A stretch of DNA of 64,000 bases from Spirochaetota bacterium (lineage in GTDB: Bacteria > Spirochaetota > Brevinematia > Brevinematales > Brevinemataceae): contig JAGUQW010000006.1 of assembly GCA_030154445.1 (NCBI GenBank), positions 1 through 64,000 on the forward strand, given 5' to 3'. Shown piece by piece: positions 27,391 to 36,433 of this stretch (position 1 is its first letter; each line of letters opens with the position of its first letter). Below the pieces are notes generated by a model, which saw only the letters and a list, made by a program, of their open reading frames with translations, was not told the origin of the DNA and did not search any database. Made by a program: the position numbers and the translations under genes.

Positions 27391-27439
27391 TTTAAAATAA
27401 AAAATGAAAAGTTTTATACTTTTCATTTTTTATTTTAAA
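27391..27439. terminator. Bidirectional terminator between ptsH and hpf
   Basis: A 22-bp perfect stem (27391-27412 with 27418-27439) and a 5-base loop, A-rich on one side and T-rich on the other, so it can work for both convergent genes. Confidence 0.9.
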
Positions 27440-27454
27440 TAGTTGCTTTAAGAA

Positions 27455-27748
27455 TTATTTATGAGTAAAATTTTTATCATATTTTTTTTTAATTTCAGTA
27501 AGTATTTTTGTTAAAGTATGTTCTACAGCGATTTCTAAATTTTCATTTGTAGCAGATGCAAAAAATTCTCTAAAATCACTAGTAATAGTACATTCTACTT
27601 GTGTATAAATAAACTCTTTCGTAACTACTATTGTAACATTATGTAGACGAGATTCAAATTTTTGTAATTTACTATGTGTTTTTTCAGTAATAAATATTCT
27701 ATGTTGATGTGTTAATTCAAAGCGGTGACCAGTAATAATTAAATTCAT
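27455..27748 (-). CDS. hpf: Short-form ribosome hibernation promoting factor
   Basis: A 97-residue protein of the HPF/YfiA family (MNLIITGHRFELTHQHRIFI; later FFASATNENLEIAVEHTLTK). Family members bind the 30S decoding centre and stall ribosomes in stationary phase. The long-form C-terminal dimerisation domain is absent. A GGAGG ribosome-binding site precedes the ATG. It is monocistronic, between the shared terminator and the sigma-factor terminator. Confidence 0.85.
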   Translation of the reverse strand: MNLIITGHRFELTHQHRIFITEKTHSKLQKFESRLHNVTIVVTKEFIYTQVECTITSDFREFFASATNENLEIAVEHTLTKILTEIKKKYDKNFTHK

Positions 27749-27842
27749 TATTTCCTCCTAGTTTTCAATAAGAAAACTCTATCTTTGTTTAATTTACTTC
27801 GTTTTTATTAAGAAGTCAACAGGAATAATATGAGTATATAAT

Positions 27843-27875
27843 AAAAAAAGGCAGTTGTATTTACAACGACCTTTT
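27843..27875 (-). terminator. Terminator after the WhiG/FliA sigma gene
   Basis: Read leftward: AAAAGG, two mismatched positions, then GTTGTA pairing with TACAAC, closing with CCTTTT and a run of seven T. Confidence 0.75.
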
Positions 27876-27898
27876 GAAGATAAAAATAAGAGATAATT

Positions 27899-28696
27899 TT
27901 AATTAAAATTCTTTTTGATTTGATCTAATCGACCTCTAAGTCTCATGATTGCTTTTGTGTGTAATTGAGAAACACGAGACTCTGTAACAGCTAAAATGCT
28001 ACCTATTTCTTTTAGTGTTAATTCTTCGTAATAATAAAGAATTAGCACTTGTTTTTCTCTATCAGGTAAATCTGAAATAGCTTGAGATATCATTTTTTTT
28101 AATTCAGTTCGCTCTGCAGCATTATTTGGACTGAGTATTTTTTTATTTTCTAAAGTTTCTTCAAATGACATTGGTGAGTTATCATTTCCGTCATTCATAA
28201 ACCAATTATCATCCATAGAAATCAAAGAATTTGTTCCAACTCTTAATAAAAGTTGATGGAAAGTTTCAATAGTCAATCCCATTGCTTCAGCAATTTCACT
28301 ATCTGTAGTTGCTCTGCCAAGTTTGACTTCTAAAGATGATATAGTACGCTCAATTTCTTTTGCTTTTTGTCTTACTGATCGTGGTAACCAATCTAAATTA
28401 CGAAGTTCATCAAAAATAGCTCCACGAATTCTTGTAACTGCATAAGTTTTAAATTTGATATCTCGGCTAAGATCAAATTTATCTATAGCATCGATTAATC
28501 CTAGTACACCAAAGCTAACTAGATCTTGAAAATCAACAGAAGACGGAACATTAGCTATAACACGACCAGCGACATATTTAACGAGAGGAGCATATTTTTC
28601 GATAAAATAATTGCGAATACTACGATCTTTTTCATCGGTGTATTGAGCCCAAAGTTGTTCTTCTGAAAACCCTTCTAAATGTTCGTAACCTTTCAA
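27899..28696 (-). CDS. fliA: Flagellar/WhiG-type sigma factor (sigma-28)
   Basis: A 265-residue sigma-70 family factor lacking region 1. Region 2 contains VDFQDLVSFGVLGLIDAIDKF, then KFKTYAVTRIRGAIFDELR; LDWLPRSVRQKAKEIE begins region 3; region 4 has LPDREKQVLILYYYEELTLK and the helix-turn-helix EIGSILAVTESRVSQLHTKA. This is the FliA/WhiG branch, which directs late flagellar genes. Translation starts at TTG: AGAGG lies five bases upstream and no ATG is better placed. A -35/-10 pair and a 19-bp near-palindrome (28718-28736) lie in the 88-bp leader. Confidence 0.93.
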   Translation of the reverse strand: MKGYEHLEGFSEEQLWAQYTDEKDRSIRNYFIEKYAPLVKYVAGRVIANVPSSVDFQDLVSFGVLGLIDAIDKFDLSRDIKFKTYAVTRIRGAIFDELRNLDWLPRSVRQKAKEIERTISSLEVKLGRATTDSEIAEAMGLTIETFHQLLLRVGTNSLISMDDNWFMNDGNDNSPMSFEETLENKKILSPNNAAERTELKKMISQAISDLPDREKQVLILYYYEELTLKEIGSILAVTESRVSQLHTKAIMRLRGRLDQIKKNFN

Positions 28697-28743
28697 GATA
28701 GCCTCTAAAAATTTTCTACTTATATATTATATAAGTTTTTTAT

Positions 28744-28772
28744 ATTATATACTATATTATTATTTTTCGCAA
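28744..28772 (-). promoter_or_regulatory. Sigma-70 promoter for the sigma-28 gene
   Basis: Read leftward: TTGCGA (28772-28767), a 17-bp spacer and TATAAT (28749-28744). A palindrome ACTTATATA-T-TATATAAGT follows at 28736-28718, between the promoter and the start codon. Confidence 0.65.
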
Positions 28773-28784
28773 ATTTCAACAATA

Positions 28785-29348
28785 TTAATCGTTTGGTGAA
28801 TCATGTAATACTTTCTTAATAGCTTTAGCTCCATCTTCTGGACTTGCTTTCAATGTTTTACCATTTACTGTTAGATTAAAATTGCCATTTGCGTCTAATT
28901 TACCATTAGTAGATACGGTAGGTGGTGTGCTTTCATGGATATCTATGTTGTCTTCTAAGTCTATTAATGAATTGGATGAATTTTCATCATCTGTTGCTAC
29001 ATTATTTGTTATATAAGGAGAAGAAAAAGAAGAGTCACTATCTTCTGGGGAATTATATAGATCATTGAGTGTTAACGCATCGTCATCATCATACTCATTA
29101 AATACATCTACTTTCCCTGGTGGTAAAGGAATTCTAAATAAGTCAGATAATTCTGATTCAGAGAATAAAATCGTAAGTAATTTAATACAAAATCCCCAGA
29201 TCCCACAAAAACTAACTCCACCAATAAAAGCAATCCAAAAAGTATTTAGAATAGGAAATTTTTGAATAATCATAATTAAAAAAGTGAAAAAATATCCACT
29301 TGTAAATATATATAGTGTAAATTGTTGTGAAAAAATCTTTAAAAGCAT
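28785..29348 (-). CDS. Membrane protein with an acidic cytoplasmic tail, upstream of sigma-28
   Basis: A 187-residue protein with two adjacent transmembrane helices (first 60 residues), then a long Asp/Ser/Glu-rich tail and a C-terminal block (NGKLDANGNFNLTVNGKTLK, then a helix EDGAKAIKKVL). I cannot name a family. Spirochaete sigma-28 genes are often preceded by short conserved hypothetical genes of the flagellar cluster, so a motility link is possible but unproven. It is not tightly coupled to the sigma gene, which has its own promoter. Confidence 0.65.
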   Translation of the reverse strand: MLLKIFSQQFTLYIFTSGYFFTFLIMIIQKFPILNTFWIAFIGGVSFCGIWGFCIKLLTILFSESELSDLFRIPLPPGKVDVFNEYDDDDALTLNDLYNSPEDSDSSFSSPYITNNVATDDENSSNSLIDLEDNIDIHESTPPTVSTNGKLDANGNFNLTVNGKTLKASPEDGAKAIKKVLHDSPND

Positions 29349-29450
29349 AATTTCCTCGTTTAATATATTATGATGAACATACCGATATATTTATTATCTA
29401 TTTTGTTATCATTTTTTCGTTTAGATAAATAATTATTTTTTAGGATCATA

Positions 29451-30374
29451 ATGAAAAAAAAAATAATAATAATTAGCTTGTGGTTTGTTTTTTCTGTTTG
29501 TTATATTTTTTTAGATCTATATCGTATTGATTTTATTTCATTGCGTCTTAATATATGGATACAAATGACTATTACAGCTTTTGTGTTGGCATCAACAGGG
29601 GCTATCCTTCAAAGTATACTTCAAAATCCTATTGCAGATCCTTGGTTGTTAGGAGTGTCAGGAGCATCAAATCTTGGCACAGTAATAGTGTCTTTATTAC
29701 AACTTACTCCGATATTATTTTGGAGAACTACAGGATCGTTGATAGGATCTATAATAGCAATATCTTTTTTATTTGTTGTTGCTAAAAGATCTTTTAATTT
29801 CAATGTTAGTCGTTTTATTCTTATAGGAATAGGTGTAAATTCTTTTTGTACTTCGTTAATTATGTTTTTACAAAGTTTTATAGCGCCCAATGATTTTTTT
29901 ACGACTTTAGTAAGAACTTCAGGATATTTTGTACAACGATCATTTGTAGAATTAACAATTTTATTTGCTGTCTTACTACTCTTAACAGGATATCTTTATT
30001 TAAGAAACAAAGAATTAAATATTCTTAGTGTGGGAGATGAATTAGCTGCATCTGTAGGTGTTCCTATTCAACAAATAAAATTAGAAGTAATAATAGTGTG
30101 TACAATTGCGTTGGCAATAGTAGTAAGTATTTCTGGTAGTATAGGTTTTATAGGACTTGCTACACCACATATTGTTAGATTAATATTTGGAGAAAAAGAA
30201 GTATTATCTATGGAGATTTTATTTTCTGTTTCTGGTATTCTCATAATAAGTGCTGCATTTTTAGTGCGTTTGTTACCAGATGGTACTTTTGTGCCTATAG
30301 GTTCTGCAATGTCTCTTTTGGGAGCTCCAATGTTTATTTATATTTTAACAAGAAATACCCGTTTATCCAATTAA
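29451..30374 (+). CDS. FecCD-family iron-siderophore/B12 ABC permease
   Basis: A 307-residue polytopic permease with the family blocks TGAILQSILQNPIADPWLLG, then GVSGASNLG, GIGFIGLATPHIVRL-type (here SIGFIGLATPHIVRL) and RLLPDGTFVPIG. It would form the membrane channel of an importer for chelated iron, haem or cobalamin. Neither the ATPase nor the binding protein is adjacent, so it is an orphan here. Its last 12 bases overlap the end of the convergent tldD gene, leaving no room for a terminator between them. Confidence 0.87.
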   Translation: MKKKIIIISLWFVFSVCYIFLDLYRIDFISLRLNIWIQMTITAFVLASTGAILQSILQNPIADPWLLGVSGASNLGTVIVSLLQLTPILFWRTTGSLIGSIIAISFLFVVAKRSFNFNVSRFILIGIGVNSFCTSLIMFLQSFIAPNDFFTTLVRTSGYFVQRSFVELTILFAVLLLLTGYLYLRNKELNILSVGDELAASVGVPIQQIKLEVIIVCTIALAIVVSISGSIGFIGLATPHIVRLIFGEKEVLSMEILFSVSGILIISAAFLVRLLPDGTFVPIGSAMSLLGAPMFIYILTRNTRLSN

Positions 30375-31712
30375 CACATTATCTATTAATAAATGTGGAC
30401 TACCTGTTGATACAGGCAATCCATTTTGTCCTGCTTTGCCACAACCACCTAATCCACCATGATGCTGAAGATCATTACCAATACCGATGATATTATTCAT
30501 GGTTTCAAATAATGTTCCAGACAAAACAACATCTCTCACAAGACCAATGATCTTACCTTTTTCTACTTTATAAGCATAAGCAGAAGAAAAAGTGAAAGTT
30601 TCGAGATTAGTCATTCCACCTATCATATCACAGGCATAAATACCATCCCATAATTCTTCTAATAAGGCTTCAAAAGATTTTGATCCATTCTCTATATAAG
30701 TATTGGTCATTCTTGGGATAGGTGCATAAAAAGGATTCAAAGAGCGTCCATTACCTGTCGGAGGCATATGCATATCATAAGCTGTGAGTCGAGATTGTAA
30801 ATAACAGGCAATTTCACCATTTTTGATAAGTTCTCGTTTCATAGCTGGAACACCTTCATCATCGTAAGGACACCAACCACACAATGTTGAATCTCGCCCA
30901 TCATCCGTAATAGAAAGATCTTCAGCACCTATTTTACTACCGAGGGCAATTTTTTTTAATAAATCTGGATTTTCTGCAAGAAAGTCAGCTTCACTCATAT
31001 GTCCAAAAGCTTCATGAGCAAATACTCCTGCTAAATTTGGATTGAGAAGTACTTTGTAAGATCCTGAATCTACTTTGGGTGCTTTGATGAGATCTTTTAC
31101 TCGCTTTTTGATAATATCTATTTTTTCTTCATAACCATCTAAGTTTTCCATACCACCATAAGTACCATCAGAAAAATAAGCTTGTTGTAGTGTGTTGTTA
31201 TCTTTAATGGCAACTGCTACAGACATCCCTGTAAAATGTTTTTGTTGTTGAATCTCTGATCCGTTAGAAGATAGGTAAAGCATGTTTCTTGTTGAATTTT
31301 TAAACTCTACATTGGTAGAATTTAAGGAAGGATCTTCTAATAAAGAATGGATTTTTTTAACAAATTCAAATTTTTCTTCCAAAGATAATAGTTGAGGATT
31401 CTTGATTACTGTATTAGAAATAGAATCTTTGATTGTTAAGGTATCTGCTAATTTACGATTTACATCACCGACTACAAGAGCACTTTCTAAAGATTTGTGA
31501 CACGCTTGTTCAAAGTTGTTATCGTTAAAAGAGCAAAATCCAATCCCCCCTTTGTGCAAACTACGGACAGAACCAGCAGAACCTTGTGAATTGAGACAGC
31601 GTTCTACTTCGCCTTTGGAAATACGAATAGAAGATCCTGTACTTTCTGAATGTGTTAATTCTGTAAAATCAGCTTGTGATTTGGATAGAGCATTTTTTAA
31701 TATATTTATCAT
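30363..31712 (-). CDS. tldD: Metalloprotease TldD/PmbA family
   Basis: A 449-residue protein. The zinc motif HEAFGH in VFAHEAFGHMSEADF identifies the TldD subunit rather than the TldE/PmbA partner, which lacks it. The C-terminal family blocks are GGMTNLETFTFSSAYAYKVE and GNDLQHHGG. TldD/TldE act on peptides such as microcin B17 precursor and the CcdA antitoxin in E. coli. A tldE partner is not seen in this window. It starts nine bases after the miaB stop with AAAGG between, so the two are one operon. Confidence 0.9.
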   Translation of the reverse strand: MINILKNALSKSQADFTELTHSESTGSSIRISKGEVERCLNSQGSAGSVRSLHKGGIGFCSFNDNNFEQACHKSLESALVVGDVNRKLADTLTIKDSISNTVIKNPQLLSLEEKFEFVKKIHSLLEDPSLNSTNVEFKNSTRNMLYLSSNGSEIQQQKHFTGMSVAVAIKDNNTLQQAYFSDGTYGGMENLDGYEEKIDIIKKRVKDLIKAPKVDSGSYKVLLNPNLAGVFAHEAFGHMSEADFLAENPDLLKKIALGSKIGAEDLSITDDGRDSTLCGWCPYDDEGVPAMKRELIKNGEIACYLQSRLTAYDMHMPPTGNGRSLNPFYAPIPRMTNTYIENGSKSFEALLEELWDGIYACDMIGGMTNLETFTFSSAYAYKVEKGKIIGLVRDVVLSGTLFETMNNIIGIGNDLQHHGGLGGCGKAGQNGLPVSTGSPHLLIDNVLIG

Positions 31713-31721
31713 AAATAACCT

Positions 31722-33047
31722 TTAAATTAGTTTTGCTTTCATAACTGCATTTAATGAATCGTACAATTCTACAGGGACAATATTTCCACGAAGATCTATA
31801 GAAGAATCCAAAATACAAACAGTGTTATTGAGGGTTCGGCCTAAATATTGTTTTTGCCCTGTTTCTTTAAATACTTTATCACTATATTTGGATTCTCTAT
31901 CAAATAGAGCTGTAGTTTGAGAGCCAATTTGACCAGCAAGCAATTCAGACATAATACCTCTATGTGTTTTTACTAAGATATCCAATCGTCTTAATTTGTC
32001 TTCTTCAGGAATTTGTTCAGTAAATTTTTCAGCTGGAGTATTAGGTCTTGTATTGTAACGATACATAAATGCTTCGTTATAGCGAACTTTTTTAAGAGTC
32101 TCAACCGTATCTTCAAATTCTTTTTCAGTTTCTGATGGAAATCCAACTATAATATCTGTAGAAAGAATAATATTAGGACGAATCTTTCTAATATTTTCAA
32201 CTTTTTCTAAATATTGTTCTATGGTATAATTTCGTTTCATTTCTTTAAGAATACGAGAATTTCCTGATTGAAAAGGTAAATGTAAGAAAGGCATAATGTT
32301 AGAATAAGTATTCATTAGCTCAATGGTTTCATAGAGAAATTCTTTTGGGTGTGAAGTTAAAAAAGTAATACGCTCCGCACCAGATTGACGAGCAATAGTT
32401 TCTAAAATATCTGGTAGTCTTTTGTTTTCATATTTGTAGGTATCTATGGTTTGCCCAAGAAGACAAATTTCTTTTACGCCTTCATCAACGAGTTGCTTGG
32501 CATTATCGATAACATCTTGAAAATCTCTATTTTTTTCTAATCCACGCACTTTTGGTACGATACAATAACTACAATGTTTGTTACAACCATGAGAAATAGG
32601 TAGATATGCTTTGAAGAAATATTCTTTGGAAGCTGTTGCTGGCATAAAAGAATAGGCAGCACCAAACCCTAAAGATTCTTGTTTAACTTCAAAATCTTCA
32701 ATATAATCTAAAAATAGATCTTTATTATAAGTACCCCATAAAATAGAAACAATATCAGAAAACTGTTTTTTTACTTCTAATCCTATGTTTTCACTCATAC
32801 AACCCATCAAGATAATTTTGAGATCTCTATCAAGTCTTTCTTTGTTTAACATTCTATAATAGCCTAATCGTCCTATTACATGACTTTCTGCTGTAAGACG
32901 CACAGAACATGTGTTAATAATAATAACATCTGCATCTTCAGGGCGTTCTGTTATACTATGCCCTCTTTGTATAGATTTTGGAATCAGAGAATCTGCTTCA
33001 GCATGATTCATCTGGCATCCATAAGTTTCAAAAAAAAGTTTTGCCAT
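31722..33047 (-). CDS. miaB: tRNA-2-methylthio-N6-isopentenyladenosine synthase MiaB
   Basis: A 441-residue radical-SAM methylthiotransferase that modifies A37 of tRNAs reading UNN codons. The N-terminal cluster domain has ETYGCQMN, NTCSVR and LMGCMSEN (three Cys); the radical SAM motif is SHGCNKHCSYCIVPKVRG; a TRAM domain ends the protein. ATG 33047 is chosen: AAAGGA lies eight bases upstream and the product then starts at the MAKLFFETYGC core; an in-frame TTG at 33077 has no site. Confidence 0.93.
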   Translation of the reverse strand: MAKLFFETYGCQMNHAEADSLIPKSIQRGHSITERPEDADVIIINTCSVRLTAESHVIGRLGYYRMLNKERLDRDLKIILMGCMSENIGLEVKKQFSDIVSILWGTYNKDLFLDYIEDFEVKQESLGFGAAYSFMPATASKEYFFKAYLPISHGCNKHCSYCIVPKVRGLEKNRDFQDVIDNAKQLVDEGVKEICLLGQTIDTYKYENKRLPDILETIARQSGAERITFLTSHPKEFLYETIELMNTYSNIMPFLHLPFQSGNSRILKEMKRNYTIEQYLEKVENIRKIRPNIILSTDIIVGFPSETEKEFEDTVETLKKVRYNEAFMYRYNTRPNTPAEKFTEQIPEEDKLRRLDILVKTHRGIMSELLAGQIGSQTTALFDRESKYSDKVFKETGQKQYLGRTLNNTVCILDSSIDLRGNIVPVELYDSLNAVMKAKLI

Positions 33048-33108
33048 AGAGTGTATCCTTTGTTTTAAAGTATTCAATTTTATTAGTGATGCTTAGTACT
33101 ATATTATT

Positions 33109-34245
33109 TTAATAAGGAATAATTTTTTGCCCTTTAATAATAACACGATTATCTTTACTTATACCCAAAATTGGTCCAATAACAGTAATTTTATCACCAT
33201 TATTTAGCTCTTGAAATCCTTCTGTTTCTATAGCTGCAAGTCCTTCTACTTGTCCATTACCGAGAAAATTAACTAAAAGGTCAAAGCTTGTTGTTGAGCG
33301 TCCTTGATGATGGATATTAGCTATAGTACCTTGCCAACGAAGCATCACCCCTTGATAAATAGCCGGAGCTACTGCGATTTCAGCATATGTTGGCACATAG
33401 TCAATATTATCTGTACTAGGGTCAATAATAAAACTTTCTAATATTGATATTCTCTCTTTCACTGCTAGACTAGCATTAGATGCTAATAATTCGTTAACTA
33501 GTATTTTTGCTTTGTTGTGATGTTGTTCAGAAATAGCTGTTTTTAATTGTTCAAATTTTCTAATGATTACTTTTTCATCGAGAATAATTCTAAAATTTTC
33601 TCTAGCGTTTATAATATCTTTAATCCCTTTGATACTTACTTCTGTTGCAGGAGATATCTCTCCTCTATTTCTAATATTTAATGATGTTGACCAGTTACGA
33701 AGTTGAGGATACACAAGATATAAAAAAGAAAAAAGAATTACTAAGAAAATTAAAACTTTAAATCGTTTGACAAATTGTATCAAGGGAGCAAATATTTTGT
33801 TTGATATTAATGTTGTACGGGGGAGTGTTAGTTGAATCAACGAAATTAAAGGCATATTTTTTGCATGAGTTGGATCTTTTAATTGTTTGATAGCATTTAG
33901 CGTTTTATTCAGTAAAGGATGTGTTTGCAATTCTTGAGCGTCTAAAATTACTTCAATAGCCTGTTGAACATTACCATTACTCAAATGAATCAAGGCTAAT
34001 AAATTAGTGATTTCAGGATCAGTAGCAGCATAGGAAGAAGCTTCTTCAAGATAAGACAAAGCTTCTCGTGTTTTATTATCGATAAACAAACAACATGCTA
34101 AAGCTTTGAGAGCAAGAGTATCGTCATTTTTGATTTCAATTATCTTAGCCCAAATAGAGCTAGCATCTTTGTAGTTACCTTTTTGAAAAAAAATGATAGC
34201 CTGAACGTGATCTTTTTTTGCTAGACCACTGCTGATAATTTTCAT
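33109..34245 (-). CDS. TPR protein with a single transmembrane helix
   Basis: A 378-residue protein. The N-terminal 130 residues are TPR-like (AIIFFQKGNYKDASSIWAKI; later ALIHLSNGNVQQAIEVILDA). One membrane helix (VLIFLVILFSFLYLVYP) follows, then a soluble domain ending in a small beta fold (GVMLRWQGTIANIHHQG to VIIKGQKIIPY). I do not recognise the whole. ATG 34245 is chosen because GAGGA lies just upstream; an in-frame TTG at 34263 overlaps that region. It has its own promoter, facing away from the BatD-like gene. Confidence 0.7.
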   Translation of the reverse strand: MKIISSGLAKKDHVQAIIFFQKGNYKDASSIWAKIIEIKNDDTLALKALACCLFIDNKTREALSYLEEASSYAATDPEITNLLALIHLSNGNVQQAIEVILDAQELQTHPLLNKTLNAIKQLKDPTHAKNMPLISLIQLTLPRTTLISNKIFAPLIQFVKRFKVLIFLVILFSFLYLVYPQLRNWSTSLNIRNRGEISPATEVSIKGIKDIINARENFRIILDEKVIIRKFEQLKTAISEQHHNKAKILVNELLASNASLAVKERISILESFIIDPSTDNIDYVPTYAEIAVAPAIYQGVMLRWQGTIANIHHQGRSTTSFDLLVNFLGNGQVEGLAAIETEGFQELNNGDKITVIGPILGISKDNRVIIKGQKIIPY

Positions 34246-34277
34246 GATTTCCTCATTATACAATAATGTTTATTACA

Positions 34278-34306
34278 AGTATAACAGATTTTATATATAA
34301 ATTCAA
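34278..34306 (-). promoter_or_regulatory. Sigma-70 promoter for the TPR gene
   Basis: Read leftward: TTGAAT (34306-34301), a 17-bp spacer and TATACT (34283-34278), 33 bp before the start codon. Confidence 0.68.
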
Positions 34307-34328
34307 ACAATTATACGATACTTTCTGT

Positions 34329-34357
34329 TTGACAAGATATTAAATTTAAGTTATTAT
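34329..34357 (+). promoter_or_regulatory. Sigma-70 promoter for the BatD-like/BatA operon
   Basis: A consensus TTGACA (34329-34334), a 17-bp spacer and TATTAT (34352-34357), 40 bp before the start codon. It is divergent from the TPR-gene promoter. Confidence 0.75.
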
Positions 34358-34397
34358 GTATATAAGATTAGTTTAGATATAAATTGGAGAATAATGT

Positions 34398-35336
34398 ATG
34401 AGAGTACCTTTTTTAGTTTTGCTTGTTCTTGTAGTAACAAGCATTGTTTACCCTCAACAAAGTAATGCTAATATTGTATTAGTTGCCCCTACAAATATGA
34501 ATATCTCTTATAAGGTTAATTTGTCCAATATTCAGATAGGAAAACCCTTTCTTGTAGTTTATAAAATGCCAGAAACTATTATGCAAATTATAGAAATAGA
34601 TTCTAATATTCAAGCTCAAGGGGACACTGATATTGCCATAACGAATCTTAGTACCAAGCAGTTAGATTTGTCGGTGACAAGTTATGGAGTACAGCCATAT
34701 CCTATGCCTTCTGTTTTAATTACGGCTTTGGATCAACAAAGTAACACCAATCAATTTTATACCCCAAGTTTTATAATACCTGTTTCGAATAATATTATTT
34801 CTAATACCAACTTGATACTAGAAGATATAGAGCCTATTTATTTTGTTTGGGATCATCTTTGGACTATTATGATTATTTTATTTTTATTGTTTATGTTAGG
34901 CGTTATTTTTATTCCTATGATGATAACTCCTAGAGAAAAAAAAGCACCTGTGATCGTGATAGACCCCTTTGAACAGGTTTCAACAAAACTTAAAAATTTA
35001 AAACAGAGAAGTTTAGAATTAACAGAAGAGACATACAAAGATTTTTTTGTAGAGCTATCAGAGACTATTAGAGAATTCATGTCTGAAACGATAATCACTT
35101 TAGCTTTGGAGTTACCAACAAGTGAATTGATAGTAATGATGAAAAAAATGAAATTTGAAGAAGAGTTACAAGAAATTATCACCACTATCTTAAAAAATAC
35201 AGATAGAGCAAAATATGCAAAACAAATTTTCGCTCAAGAGCGTGTTGCTGAAGTACTCGCAGATAGTATTAAAATGGTTAAATTTGTAAAACGCAAAAAA
35301 GATCTGGAGAAAAATAATGAACTTCGAAAATCCTAG
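34398..35336 (+). CDS. BatD-like membrane protein upstream of BatA
   Basis: A 312-residue protein with a signal peptide (VPFLVLLVLVVTSIVYPQQS), a periplasmic beta-rich domain (about 25-145), one transmembrane helix (LWTIMIILFLLFMLGVIFIP) and a cytoplasmic helical domain (EETYKDFFVELSETIREFM onwards). This layout matches the proteins that precede VWA genes in Bat/MoxR operons. The next gene overlaps its end by 20 bases. The function in the family is linked to envelope stress or assembly but is not well established. Confidence 0.7.
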   Translation: MRVPFLVLLVLVVTSIVYPQQSNANIVLVAPTNMNISYKVNLSNIQIGKPFLVVYKMPETIMQIIEIDSNIQAQGDTDIAITNLSTKQLDLSVTSYGVQPYPMPSVLITALDQQSNTNQFYTPSFIIPVSNNIISNTNLILEDIEPIYFVWDHLWTIMIILFLLFMLGVIFIPMMITPREKKAPVIVIDPFEQVSTKLKNLKQRSLELTEETYKDFFVELSETIREFMSETIITLALELPTSELIVMMKKMKFEEELQEIITTILKNTDRAKYAKQIFAQERVAEVLADSIKMVKFVKRKKDLEKNNELRKS

Positions 35337-36372
35337 ATATTTATGGTTATTATTGTTGATTCCTGTGTATGTATTATGTAAATATACTAAGTTAGGCAAA
35401 GGTATTTGGAATAATCCAAGTTTTCCTTTTTCTTGGCTACGATTATTAGAATCTCAAAAAAAAGATTATTTAGCTTACGGTATTACTTTAGCCAAAGATA
35501 TTCTATTATTATTGTTATTAGTAGTTATGGTTGTTGCTTTGGCAAGACCGAGAGGTGGTTCTGCTGTTGTTACTAATAACAATCTTGGGGTGGATATTAT
35601 ATTGATATTAGATCTTTCTGGAAGTATGACTTTTGTCGATGAGCCGCCTGCAAATGCTCGTCGTGGGAGTTTTTTTGGGACAGAGACATTAGTGGATTCT
35701 AATGGTGATATGTTTTATCAAACTCGTTTAGAAGTTGCAAAAAGAGTTATTAAAAATTATATAGACAAGCAAAATTTTAATAGAATAGGTTTGGTAACTT
35801 TTGTGAGTTTTGCTCTTACCAAGGCTCCATTAAGTTTAGATAAAGAACTTTTAAAAAGCTTAGTTGATGAGATTGATTATTTAGATGATGGTGCGACAGC
35901 GATAGGTTCTGGTATTTTAACAGGATTAAATCGTATCAAAAACTCTAAAGCCAAAAGTAAAGTAATGATCCTTTTAACAGATGGTATTAATAATGCAGGT
36001 ATTGTTGAGCCTATTTCAGCAGCTAATGTAGCTAGGGAATTAGGGGTAAAAATATATACTATTGGTTTGGGTAATACAGAAGGTTCGTGGCAACAGATAC
36101 AACAAGGTACTTTTGCATACAAACCTGGTGGTGAATTTGATCCTGTTACTTTACAAGAAATTGCTGACATAACAGGTGGTAAGTATTTTGAAGCATCTAG
36201 TGAAACAGCTCTCCAAGATGTATATAGTGAAATTGACAATTTAGAAAAAAGTGAAATAGAGATCAAAAGAAGAGTTTTGTATGAAGAACAATTTAAATCA
36301 TGGCTTGTAGGAGCAATGATATTATGGGTATTATGGCTTCTCTTGAATGCTATGGTGATTAGAATACCTTAA
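35317..36372 (+). CDS. BatA-type von Willebrand factor A membrane protein
   Basis: A 351-residue protein with two N-terminal hydrophobic segments, a VWA domain and a C-terminal membrane helix (WLVGAMILWVLWLLLNAMVI). The metal-binding MIDAS residues are intact: DLSGSM for DxSxS, then GLVTFVSFAL and LLTDGINNAG. Its start is preceded by GGAG inside the upstream gene. Usual partners MoxR ATPase, DUF58 protein and BatB are absent on either side, so this is a minimal version of the operon. A terminator follows. Confidence 0.87.
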   Translation: MNFENPRYLWLLLLIPVYVLCKYTKLGKGIWNNPSFPFSWLRLLESQKKDYLAYGITLAKDILLLLLLVVMVVALARPRGGSAVVTNNNLGVDIILILDLSGSMTFVDEPPANARRGSFFGTETLVDSNGDMFYQTRLEVAKRVIKNYIDKQNFNRIGLVTFVSFALTKAPLSLDKELLKSLVDEIDYLDDGATAIGSGILTGLNRIKNSKAKSKVMILLTDGINNAGIVEPISAANVARELGVKIYTIGLGNTEGSWQQIQQGTFAYKPGGEFDPVTLQEIADITGGKYFEASSETALQDVYSEIDNLEKSEIEIKRRVLYEEQFKSWLVGAMILWVLWLLLNAMVIRIP

Positions 36373-36398
36373 CACTATTTTTATTAAATATATAAAGT

Positions 36399-36431
36399 AA
36401 AAACACCCTTCAAATTTGAAGGGTGTTTTTT
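36399..36431 (+). terminator. Terminator after batA
   Basis: A stem AACACCCTTC/GAAGGGTGTT (36402-36411 with 36418-36427) with a symmetric AT loop and six T. Confidence 0.9.
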
Positions 36432-36433
36432 GA

